A DNA stretch of 64,000 nt from Mesodorylaimus sp. YZB2_4. Lineage: Eukaryota > Nematoda > Enoplea > Dorylaimida > Dorylaimidae. How positions within the stretch are numbered: the first letter of the stretch is position 1; every line of letters begins with the position of its first letter. Below the pieces are notes generated by a model, which saw only the letters and a list, made by a program, of their open reading frames with translations, was not told the DNA's origin and ran no database searches. The stretch spans positions 424,464 through 488,463 of the forward strand of contig JASANH010001426.1 in the NCBI GenBank assembly GCA_030248295.1, read 5' to 3'. The translations under genes and the position numbers were made by a program. Shown one piece after another: positions 35,469-47,300 of the stretch.

Positions 35469-38400
35469 TGCTGACTCGATTTTGCAATCTGTAAAAGAAA
35501 AACTTGAATTGGTTCATTCTTGCTGATGTGAGGGTGGCGTATAAAAGCAGGTAGGAAAAATTATTCTATCAATTGAAGAGATGAACCACCCTCCCATCAA
35601 TGACCCATTTGAACCAGACCCGAGTTGAACATCTGCTTATCTAGGCGACTGCCAACCCGCCAGATGAACCAGAATTACCCACGTCATATGCTGATAACTC
35701 TGGTGCCTAAAGGGGCTACCCACGCTTCCCCAAGGAAGGATAGCCTTTCTAATTTATCAGACACCGCCAGGCTTGGACGGATTACGCATTCTATTCGTCA
35801 CACATAGTCTGGCCCAAAATGTTTAGGTCTGGTCGCAAAACACAGACCATGTAAGGCCAGGTGTGTTAGCGCATTGGTGACTCGTCACAACGATGCGCCT
35901 CCTCCCTTGAACCCGTCAGTCGTATGAATGGCCACCACTTCGTGCGAGCCCGTCTTATCAGCCGCACAGGTTTCTTCATATCACCTATGCCCCTCCCACA
36001 AACATGCCCATTCGTCAAAGGATGTCTCCCCGCTTGCGCCATAGGAGGCCAGTTGCCTATTATAGTTCACACTGGACCTTCAGAGACAAGGTCGGGCTTG
36101 AGCAAATTTCATCTGCCACTCTTAGAATGACCTATAATCCATTTAACCAGGCCCATTGACGTCTGACATAATGGTTGTGGGTGGGCGCACGGTGTGAGCT
36201 ATACTCATAGTCATGCGACAGTAGGCCAAGGAGACGATCAGAAGCAGCGTGATCACTTAACTTGGCCATAGAACAAGGCATTTCAGGGGCGAAGGAGTGG
36301 ACCAGGCGGAAGGGAAGGAAGGGATACTATCATGGAGAATGGCGCGCTTTGAGAAAGCTCAGTTCGATTCAAGTTTTTGTCCAGACTAGACATCCTGTGC
36401 TAGTGACAAAATGATAACCCCCTTTAGTCTATTCATCTGACGGTATGTCAAGCAGGAGCGGGCAGATGCCAATGTCAACTGGTCGGTCAGTACATATATG
36501 ATTGCGATGACTGGGTGTGGGCGGAGGAGAGATAGAACTGCATTTTAGGCCTAATTAATTCCTTTATATAGCATTCATCGCCCGTATAAGATTGGACGTA
36601 TGAGTTCAACCAATCTCAATGACGATTACTGAAGACTTAATCGAAAGTAAAACCTTTTACTAGGATTCGATTTTGCAAAATGACACGAACGCATACATTA
36701 TTTCCATGATTTTCTCACCGAAACCAACCAGACGAAAGGAAATCTTTTCTTTTTGACGTCATTACATCTCGTCTATTACGTCAATGCTCAGAGAACATGG
36801 CAGACGAGCTGCCGCCAGGTGGGCGTGGTTTGAGTGTACAATAACCAATATTCCTGACAATCTTCCATCACAATTCGCTTTCACCATCGAATCATTTTTA
36901 TTATTTACTCAATGGCAAAATTTTTGCACCGGCAAGCGAAAACCTACGACGTCACGTGTTTGGGTGCATTTTCTCATGGCAGATATCTGACACGCCCCTT
37001 GTCCTTGTCTTTTGCACCTTGGCAATTGTGTCTTATGGTCCGTGTGATTTGTGAACTTGATGCACGAAAGAATGAACTTGTTTGAGTGCCAGTGCGAAGA
37101 AGGGGCGGGGAAAAGGCTTTCACGAAATTAATTTATTTGCGGGGGATGTGCGGATATTTGTCGAATTCGTACTGAGCTAATAACATGAGTTTGCCGTAAT
37201 CAGTTTGAGTACGGGCACAAATATTAGGCTGTTGTGTTATGAACGTGTGGGCGTGGGTTTATTGTCATCTGGAACAGCCAATGTTGCATGCTTCACTCAA
37301 TTCGAGTGTTTGTTCGTGTAGATACGACCAGTATTTGCATTCTTTGGGAAAAGGGAATAGGCATGATATGCGTGTTATGCCCATTCAAGGACAATTTGAA
37401 TGACGCAAAAAAAAATGTCCCACCTGCAGGCAACGAATGCCATTAAGACATTTCGTCACGTTTAAAATAGTTTATTCATGATTTACGTCATTTGCGGCCT
37501 TTTCATATCTTCTGTTTCTCAAGAAGAATATAAAGTTTTCCTATGTCTTTTCTTAAAAGTTAGTCTTTATAGCGTACGTAGAGGCGAGACGGCATAAAAA
37601 TATGCAGTGTGTGGACATGATTTCTTTCGACTGGGGCGAGGGGGTGCCTGATATTACTATTTTTAGAATCCAGTTATTAGCATATCCGTCCGTTCGCAAG
37701 ATCCGAAATTGAGCTTCGTGTAGGCATAAATTGATGGAAAGCATAAAAGTACTAAAAGGAAGAATATGAGGATATTCCTGTATTTTGTGCATGAAAATAG
37801 GGAAGGAAAGGAGGAGGTGATATTTCAGGAGCACTGGGTGCGTTTCGCTCTTACTGCCAAATGTGCGAGTTCCATGGAAACACATATACTTACCTTTGCC
37901 GTGATATAAATATATTTTGTGAGTGCAGTCAAAAATGTGCAGGAATACACTGAGGCAAAATGCGTGTGTGTTGCTCACGAACTAAGTATATGCGCATAAT
38001 CGCGTGAGAGCATAAGCATATGTTAACCCTTTTTTGGTCTTACCTCCCGGGTTCATTCATGTTTCATCACATCAATGAACGCTGCCGCTGGTCACATTGT
38101 TCTAACATCAAGTAGGAGCTGCACGATGCCTGTGCGAGGGCAGTTCTTAAGCTTTGGGGTCGCAAACAAAACACCTCGCTTTGCCGCCTGCGCGCTCAAA
38201 CTTTCGAATTGCTTAAGTAGCGGCCAGCGCACACGACTCACGATCAGAAGAAAAAGTGAAACCAGGGAAAAAGAACAAAAAGTGAAGGGACCCCGGCAGG
38301 TTTCGGAGAGGGACCGCTGGAATTCCAGATACTCCGCAGTCGCAACTATGCTGTGTTGTACACCCGGGTACTTTATCTAGTCTCATCAAGGCACAATGCA

Positions 38401-38844
38401 TGTACAGTAACTCTGCAGTCTTTTGCGGATAGATCCTATAGGCTTAAATTTCATTCCTGATTTAGGTGTTCGGGCTGATTTTAGAAGTAAAAGAAAAATT
38501 TTTTTGGTGAAACTTGTTTGCGAAAGGTCAATTTGAACATCATTTGAGTAGCATTATCTTCACGCGCGTGTCTTCACGATGATAATGGTAGTATGCTCCG
38601 TTTGCAGATGTGCAGTTCAAACTGATGTTTTTATAGATCCCATTGTATTGCGTGTATATCCAATTAATTCAGTTCCCCGCTATCTTGCGGGATCAAAACA
38701 ATGACTGGCAAGGCTACAAATTTTTATGCAATAATTTGCCAGCTTCGAACACTAATTAGTCAAATGTCGATTTTAAATCCTGGTAGTTCGGGTGCATTCC
38801 GTCTTAAGTAGCCCCATCGACAACGATTTGTGTTCAGTACACCT

Positions 38845-38946
38845 ACTTTAACCAAGCACTGCACAGCGCACTCGAGGGCTAAGGAACACATACAATTAGT
38901 AATCATTTTGTATGGAGGCGACAGTCGAACCCTCCCCTGCAAGTGA
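38845..38946 (-). mobile_element. tRNA-derived SINE, copy 5 (partial)
   Basis: The body (AGCCCTCGAGTGCGCTGTGC in reverse complement) and a B-box region (GGGTTCGACTGTCGCC) remain. The A-box half is missing. Confidence 0.75.
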
Positions 38947-41900
38947 ATCTTGCATTGTTTAGGCTGATTTTGGAAGAACACTGCAAGTTTTCACCCACCT
39001 GCAGTAGAAGGCGGTATCAGACTACCGTACACCACAGTACACAGGTGCATCAAGACGTGCGTAGGAATTCTGCCGTGAAAGTCGCATTTGCAATTTCTAT
39101 ACATTGCCAAGCCGTGGCTTCTGAACAGAAATCTTATAATGGACACCAACTGGCACGTCTAGCCCACATTGGCGTCAGACAGGCGCGGATTGACGTAAAT
39201 ACAACTTGATCCTTGGCCTACACCCATCAACAATATTCTCGTAAGATGACAATGTGAGACAGGGAACGTATAAACTCATGTAAAGCTGACCCAAGAAATA
39301 CTGTCTCTACAACACTGTATGCTCTGCGAAATACTGGCACTCTCACATAGATTGGGAGAGTGTTCTACTACTCGTAGTATTTCCCACTGATGCGAGACGA
39401 CTCCCCCGACCGTGCCTTATGGGGGAATCAACTCATAATCGTGAGACACGCGATGTTTCCCAATGTGTACTTTTCCCCCACCATCAGTTTTGAGAAATTG
39501 AGCCTGCGCAAATTTTGAGCCTTCTTTGAGGAACAAGGGCTCATGCACAAATCACATCCCAGAAGGTGTGAAATACTGCACGGTTTTGTTGATTATCATT
39601 CGACTGCCATGCTGTAATAGCGACGTGCGCTTCGCGTTTGCTCCTTGTTGTCCAAGGACAATGAAGCCGAGTTTCGCGAAACATTTCTGTTTCGCGAATG
39701 AGATGCCTGCTTCGAAAACTCCGCAGGTCATGCTATTGAATTTAATAAAGCTCCAATACATGGATGCATATCTTAATTACCAGTGTTAGGCAGCTCTGCA
39801 CTTGCAATTCGAACCTTGCTTTGATTAGTGAAGGAAAACATACTGGTCTTTCACATACAGGTATCTGCAGGGTGTCAACTATCCCTCCTGGACGCGCGTC
39901 AAGCGAAAAATTATGGGCGTTGGGAATGCCGCATGTCTCACGATCATAGGAATGACCAGGACCCTCGCAGGAACTGCTTATGAATGAACTCAACAGTAGT
40001 CGACTCAACATTTCGAAATCGATCAGAAGGGCCGTGACAGCTACATAGTGTATCCATATATACCCGAATGTATATACTACAGGGACCGGTTTCACAACCC
40101 AAGGACATGTCCTGAATATTAGGACACCCTAAATTATTCTGATTTTATCGTCCCTACTTCAGGGCTGTCCTCTGACCTAACTGGCCCCAGGTCGTGAAAC
40201 TCCCAATCCTGGTACCTATCATTTACTTGATAGAGATTTTGCAGAGTGCATAGAAGCCTTGTCGAAACTGCACCCAATCGAAATAGACCCTCGAGGCACC
40301 CCGCCTCTGCGTCAATGGTCGAACTGTCCGAGGCTTCTGTCTAATATAATTAATCAAATAAGATAGAAATGTCAGCCTTCTGGAAATAAATCAACTCAGG
40401 CGTGACAGCTTGAATGAGGGGTCGGATTCCAACACTTTCTCGTAATGAACAACTTTTCAATATGCAACCTTGCATTTTTCGCGAAATAATGCAATCTATC
40501 CGTTGCTGCTAAAAACTGGTAAGTTATGTGGGAAAAACACTCGCTCAGGATTTTGATGCTTTTTTGCTCATATATCTGTGTGGGAGGGTTGCTCTTTAAC
40601 TCAATGCTAAATGCAACCGTGGAAAGGGGTTTTCTTGGAAATGTTAAGATGGTTCTACAAAGCACAGTAGTATCATATGCGGCAGTATTTCATTTTTTAA
40701 TGGGAGCAGCCATCTTTATTTTAGCCACTTTGCAAAAACCGTTGGATCCTAGCCCCAGGGTCGACCATATGTACTGGCTTTTCTTGACTGTAGCCGTATC
40801 TGAGGCCTGTACGGCCCGTACTGTACTGACCTTTTTAAATTAAGAAGGAGTGGATGAGAGAATTTAGTAGAAAATATTTGCTGGAATTCAATCAAAGTAT
40901 GCTTTTCTAGACGACAGCAAAGCTCCGACAAATTTGAAGGCAAGGAATTCAATCTTTTATTCATGAAGTTGCAGCGAATGGAATATGCTTCAATTCAGGG
41001 ACAGAAACTCTGCAGTATAGAACAGTATCCGCCCGCACTTCTAGACAGCACTTTTTGCAGTATCGAATAGAACTGATAAGGATAAACCCAAAGACCGCTT
41101 ACTTGCATACGATTAGTCAGAAAGACCCCGAAGTCAGAGCCAGCTTAAATAATTTTTGAAGGGGTAGTCACGGTCACGGTTGATATTTTTCGTGCAGTAG
41201 GTCAATAGCAGGTCAGGTCAAAAATTTTGTTGGTGGTGTGTATTCCCCCCAAAAGGATGCCCTACCTTCAGTTAAATTTAAAATCCCAGCAAAGCCCAAA
41301 ATATAGTTCGATGAGATGCGTCACTTTAGAGGTCTAGTGGACGCAGTCAACCCTTATTCGTCGCAAGTAAGTATACTATCATAATGGTCGCATCGATGCT
41401 CTGAGATGTAAAGCCTGTAATTTTGGTCACGTATTTAGAGTTCTAAATCTGAATAATAATTTAGCAGTAGATATGCGTAACAGCTAGTGAATTCATTTTT
41501 AGGGTCAACAAAAATTAGCCTAAAACAACAGCAATGCACCTCAGGTGGTGATAAGGTAGTGTGGTCGATCCTGGGTCTGGCCTTATTTAAAGTTGATTTT
41601 TTTAATTCTAGCTACAATGACTGACCTACTGTAAACGTTTTTTAACAGGCTCTTTGTGATCTGATGCAGTTTTATTTATGATACTCATTCCCGCAACTAC
41701 CACTGTTCAACCACTTCAGTCATAAAAATTTGCCGCCCAATCTTAAAAAGCACCAGCCCCATTTTCAGTACTCTAGAAATGAAAACAAGCGAACCCGCAA
41801 GCATGTGCAAAAAACTGCTTTAAAACCCAACACTTCGTTTTACGCCAAAAAACAGCACACAGGAGGTTGATTTTGACTGTTCATGCCATGTCCACAAAAG

Positions 41901-42179
41901 ACTATTTACGCAGCCGTGTTTTGAACACTCGCTGGTAACTGTGCGTATGAACCCGCCAAATGAATTTGGACGCGAATCAACTACTGGATCGGATTCGGCA
42001 ACACAAGACCCAATCCGAAATATTTTATAGGATATTCTGGAATTGCAACAGAAACATTACGTCTTGTAGAGAAGGGGGAACAAAGTGGGGCCTAGTGGCC
42101 TAATGGATTGGTGAACACACCTCCCTCGTCAAATTTATGGAATCATATTTCACAGTAGAGAGGCTTGAATTTTAGAGAG

Positions 42180-42262
42180 TGTTTTTTTATCGATATCTCC
42201 CGAACTGATCGAAATTTGGCGAAATCCTATCAGGCTCCCCGCGTGCTAGGGTCTTCAATCAT
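42180..42262 (-). repeat. Diverged fragment of the 330-nt TIR element
   Basis: ATCGATATCTCCCGAACTGA followed by TCGAAATTTGGCGAAATCCTA matches the reverse complement of the interior of the copies at 47577 and 61794 (GGATTTCGCGAAATTT.GATCGG, GGAGA.ATCG). A further weak match is at about 38090-38150 (TAACATCAAGTAG.AGCTG.ACGATRCCTGTG). Confidence 0.45.
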
Positions 42263-42399
42263 CGAAGTATATCACGAGCTTCTCAAATGACGCAGAAAAA
42301 ACCCTCTAGACCTCGTTTGGGTCAACTGTACGGGCTAGAAAACAGTTCTTTCTGCTCCACAAAAAAGGGTATTTTATGCTTCAAAAAAAAACAAAAACC

Positions 42400-42770
42400 C
42401 CCCTTCGCCCTCCTTTTGACCCCCCCCTTTATATTTTCTTGTTCTACCACTCCCTTCCCCGCGGCTGGGGGAATCTGCACCCCGAGACCCTATGGGAATT
42501 CCCAATTTTCCCCCCCCCCGCGGGGGCCCCCCCCCCCCCGGGGCGGTGGCGGGTTGTGCACACCACCCTCCCCTCTCCTTTCCCCCCCCCTCTCTTCACT
42601 CGAAGCACCAAGACGGTACCAGGTAAGTCATCCACGGCCTAGTGTGCAAGGTCAGCGATGGTTCGCAAACCGACCTCCGTCACCCGGGACGAGTCCAGCC
42701 ACTCGCTCCCAAGCAATACGCAGAGACGAATGCTGAACCGCTGCACCACCGCGGCCGCAATTCGGGGAAA
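42400..42770 (+). mobile_element. Truncated copy of the 30.5-kb foldback element
   Basis: After a low-complexity C/G block (42400-42595), the sequence follows the 30.6-kb element: CACTCGAAGCACC, GGTACC.GG..AGTCA.CCAC, GATGGTTCGCAAACCGACC, CCAGCCACTCGCTMCCAAGC and CTGCACC.CCG.GGCC. The right arm is absent. Confidence 0.6.
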
Positions 42771-43329
42771 TTGTGACCCACGCAGTTCTTTGCAGGTTCA
42801 GCCAATCAGGCGAGGGGATAGGGAATCAAAATTTTGTTCCTGACAATCAGGCAAACTCACCCTCAACGACGGCCTGCTTTCATTTTATCCAGACTAATAG
42901 TATCTGGCCGCTGGTATTTGTCATTCATGCATTTATAGTGTAACGACGTTCCTTCTCTAAGGATGGGCTCCCAGCTCCTGTACGTCCTAGACCGAGTGCT
43001 GGGACTCAACCTAGGCAAGGCCTAATCAGACTGTATAGGTTTTTCTATTCGGAGTGAAGACGAGAAATAATCCTGGGCAGGCGTGGAACTGGTGTCCCTT
43101 GGTCTGATGTGTTATTTGTTTGTTTCGTGCCGGTGCACTATTGCCCTTGGGTTGATGCTCGTTTGACTAATCAGTGTTCATGCCTGCGTGTATTCGGTGC
43201 GGTCGAGTAGTAAACCTCTTCCTATAAGACACGTGGTCTTATACGCCGTCTGGACGGATCTTTCGGAAGCCGAGGTTGAACTGAGTCCGTGGGTCCTGGT
43301 TTGACAAAGTCGATCCCACAGGAGAGTCG

Positions 43330-43830
43330 TCATTCCCACATTAAACAGTTCGAATTGGTACTGATGCGATTTGGAATCGAGGGGGAGGCAAATGCGCAAG
43401 CGAAAAGTTACCTGCTCTTGACCAGTATTGGCTCTTGCGGTCAAGCTTCTGGCTGATCATTTCTGTCCGAGGGAAGTTCTGCCATGTAAGAAACCGCAAA
43501 GGGTCTGCAGGAAGCAGGTCTGCGAGATGGTGGAACGGGTGCAATTCGTGCAGAGATCCAGGAAGGACGAGAGCACGGTCGCGAAGGGTAAATGTCACTT
43601 TGGACACAACATAGATGAAAAGTTTCGAGACCAGCTGATTCTTGGCATCAACAACGACGCGTGGCAGAAAAAGCTGTTCAAGCAATATCCTCCGCTGGTT
43701 GCAACATTGACCCAAGCAGAGGCGCACTCCGCCTCGCCGCTACACAAACGCATGAAGGGCAGTAGCAATGAATTGTGCGTCGTTAGCACAGGAACAACGT
43801 ATAGCAGTATATCACGTGGTAATACAAGAT
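43330..43830 (+). mobile_element. Gag remnant of an LTR-type retroelement
   Basis: A capsid-like Gag segment can be traced: FELVLMRFGIEGEANAQAKS followed by YLLLTSIG in one frame, then a frame change near 43425. Next come LLADHFCPREVLPC, FVQRSRKDESTVA and CHFGHNIDEKFRDQLILGIN. This order (F-L-x6 segment, RKxExxxxF region, C.FG..LDE..RDQLV.GI) is typical of Ty3/gypsy-like Gag. The frame break and the absence of protease or polymerase downstream show a dead fragment. No LTR pair was found. Confidence 0.6.
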
Positions 43831-44380
43831 CGCACGAGAGCTGAAGTAACAGTGCACTTATCGTTTAAAAAACAGGTCGTCGTGGTCAATGCTGTTGGCA
43901 CGCGCGAGGAATCGAACTAGACTTGTAGGCCAGGTCTGATCAGATGAGAGATTGTATTCGCTGTTTCGAGTTAGCTATACAGAAAACATACGACCCTGTT
44001 AGTGTACAATACATGTTTCGTATATACAGTATACGGAGGCATCAGTTGCAAAAGTGTTTGTGTCAGATCTACTACATAATGCTCTATCGGGATCGGGCCA
44101 TCTAATCTTGTGAAACACTAGGACAGAACCACTCTCTGACAGGTTAGTCTAGTTCAACAGTATGGCTCCGCACCGTTTATAGCATTGACAGCTGTGCATG
44201 GATAACACAAAAATAATTCAGCCAGGACTGCATCACGAACAGATACATATGAATCAAAATTGCATTTGCAAACAGTTTTACTACTGTATAACGTTATATC
44301 GGGATAGAGACGTGCCGATTATATTCTTGAAGAAAACTTTTGGGCTATATAGCCAGCTTATTCTGTGGAAATTTCACAGG

Positions 44381-47300
44381 TCACAAATCATCTGGGATTT
44401 GCTTATGATTCATGTTCCAAGTCGTCAACTTCTTGTAATAAGCGTCGAAGTGGTCGTTGAGCAGAGCAGCGGCAATATTGGGATCGACCACCAGTAGCTG
44501 CAAGAAAACGATAGATTGGTATTTCAAACATGATGACCATGAAAATACAAGTCTGAGGCCGTGATCCCACATATTTTTGCTGACAGAGTTCAGAAATTAG
44601 GTTTACAATCTTACCATCGCGTAACCAGAGGTTCGTCATTTCTCGAGCAACTTCCGCATAAGCTCGCCCATGAATATACGGCTCCAGATCTTTCTTGATG
44701 TCATTGACAACTAAAAGTGGACAAATGTAAAATACGAGTAGACTGCTCTGTCCTGCATGACGACTGATTATTTTATAGAAAGTGATGATTGCATAACTGG
44801 TGATGTGCTGGTAAAAATGATGATGCTCTGTCTCAGCATTACACATTCTACATGTGCGTGTGTGCATGCATATACAGACATATATTGTATTTATGTATAT
44901 ATATAGTTCTTGCAAGTTTTTGTTGTGATTCTGCAAAATTTTCTTTACGTGCAGTGTGTAAAAAGGAATTTAAATATACAATACCTATGCATATACATTG
45001 ATTGCGAATTTGATAAACGTACTTTGACTTTTGTTCTATTTATCAATAGTCGTCAAAATCTCAAAAACCAGATTGAATGATGGGTTTTGCGCACTGGCCA
45101 GGTTTTTTTGCGCACCAGTGTATATATATATATATATATATCGTATTTCCTCGAAATTATCCCCCTCTTATTATTCTCCCCCGTCTAGACCCTGATTGAA
45201 CTTTATTTTCCCCCCTCTGGAAATCCTCCCCCTGGGACGAATTTGAATTACCGCACAAGATCATCGAGCGTGGAAAATGTTAAGGATATGAGTGTTAGCG
45301 TGATAAAAAATGTTTTCCTTGAAGAGTCAGATGATGAAAAGGAGGTTGAAGACGAAGATATCGTGCAGATTTATTGAATTCGGTTATGAGTAGCAAGAAT
45401 ACGGGACAAGAAGTATTGAAATAAAGAAAGTTAGTAGTAGTTGTTTAGGGAGCAATAGTTTCTTTCTGGCATCCAGAAAATGTTTGAGTTTTATTCTCCC
45501 CCCTATGGAGATCCCCCCCCCCCCCTGGTTATTCTCCACCGTCTGGGATTCATTTGAAAAAGTGTATTCCCCGGGGAAATACGGTATGTATATATACATA
45601 AATACAATATAAATCTGTATTTTCATAAGCGGGAGTGTTTATATATATATATATACAGTATATATATATATTTGAATATACTGTACATACATAGATATTG
45701 TACAGTATATACAGTACAGACAAATACAGTATATGTATGCATAGGTATTGCATATCTTAGTCACTTTTTACATACTGCACATAAAGAAAGTTGTGCAGAA
45801 TCAACAAAAACTTACGAAATTCTCGTGCAAATAATAGGAGTATTATATCAAAAGATTTGACGAGATCACATCCGTTTTGACAATATTACGAATGGTATCA
45901 TAAATCTGCGCTTGCATGACCCTTATTACTGTACAGTATTTGTATTACTGTATTTGTACTCATCTGGTCGAACCCCTTTGAACCTCTAATAGTACTCCAA
46001 AGTAAAACTGTAGTCACTACTGTACATGTTGGCCGTGGCTCGACATCCATGCGATTGACGCTGCTCAGGTTATGTTGACATCTGGTATCTATATTCCTAT
46101 CATGTGTTCAGTATTTTTGCCATTTGCTGAGGATGATGGCTGCACACTCGAAACAATTTACACTGTTTCCGAATTACTGGCTTCGTGTCTGTATTATATT
46201 TCAAAGAGTGCCTAAATCAGAAGATACATTTCCCCTCGCTCATTGGACCTGGGTAGGACCCGTTTGAAACCATTTAGAACCAGCGGTGACGCTTTATTTT
46301 GTCTATTTAAGCATCCGGACCTGTTTCTGCCATATACGCACACATGCACTATATACACAGTGTATTGCAGTGTAAAGCACTAACGATAAGGCAGAGTAGC
46401 AGGGGAGGCAACTTGATAAGGGAAGGTGAAAAATCTAAGGGTATCCCTCGGGTTAGGAAGGACGAGAACGCTTGGATTCTCAAAGAATGGAATTGAAGAG
46501 TAAGCGACAGCAGTTGTATGTACTCACTTATGCAATATCTACAGTGTTGTATGATTCCTATTCAATCTCATCTTATGAAGTGCAAATCGACCACTCACTT
46601 TGCCTCGCCAACTTTTTCTGTATGTCCAACAATTCTTCTGAATGCGCCTCCTCGAAGGAAAATATAGCATTCTCCTGTCTGAACTCTCCGACTTCTCCCA
46701 CCGCTTCTTCTTGGAACGAAACGTGCGCATTGTGTCCATGATTGATGTTATTCTTGTTCAATGACTGCGACGACGGCTCGGAAATGGCAAACGCTGTGGG
46801 ATCATTCGTAGAACGACTAATTAATTCTGAGACGTATTCTTGAGCTATTGATCGACACATGTACTTATTGGCTTCTTCGACTGCCATTTTGTAGCTTTCT
46901 ATCAGTTGAGCCTGAAATGGACAATATTTTTATTTTGCAGCAAGCAAAATCCAGCGGCCTCAAATATGGTGTCTTAAATTTGACCAGGCCGTGGCCTAGC
47001 GCTTAAGGAGTCTGCCTCTCACACTAGTTGCGTACTTGCAGGGAGGGTTCGACTCCCGCCTGGGTTAAAAATTATGATCAATCTGTTGCTCCTAGGCTCT
47101 CGAGTCGAGTGCGATGTATAGTGCTTAGCTATAGATAAAGTATGGACATGAGTAGTTCGTGCTCTGTGCAAAAGTGAAGCTGTTATTGGCACCCTGTGTA
47201 GAAAGTGAGTTATGTTAAAAAGTTCTGTATAGGCAGTCAAAATGCAGATTGATAATTGCAAATGAGATCACTACATGTGGTTTGTGGAACCAAAATGTCA

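Larger units (their letters stand above)
35489..43329. other. Long intergenic region, no gene recognised
   Basis: About 7.8 kb. It holds a partial SINE (38845-38946), a fragment of the 330-nt TIR element (about 38090-38150), a second fragment in reverse orientation (about 42180-42262) and a truncated foldback copy after a C/G-rich tract (42400-42770). An open stretch at about 40520-40840 with two hydrophobic segments has no splice or family support, so I do not call it. Confidence 0.5.

Noticed and set aside
40526..40843. Open frame with two hydrophobic segments, considered as a channel fragment
   Set aside because: It lacks any channel signature such as a selectivity filter, and has no consistent splice borders.
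44403..44497. Alternative last RSPH3 frame (Arg/Cys-rich, ending EVDDLEHES)
   Set aside because: It is phase-compatible with exon 6 but looks random. I prefer the LLVVDPNIAAALL frame and report the conflict as a finding.
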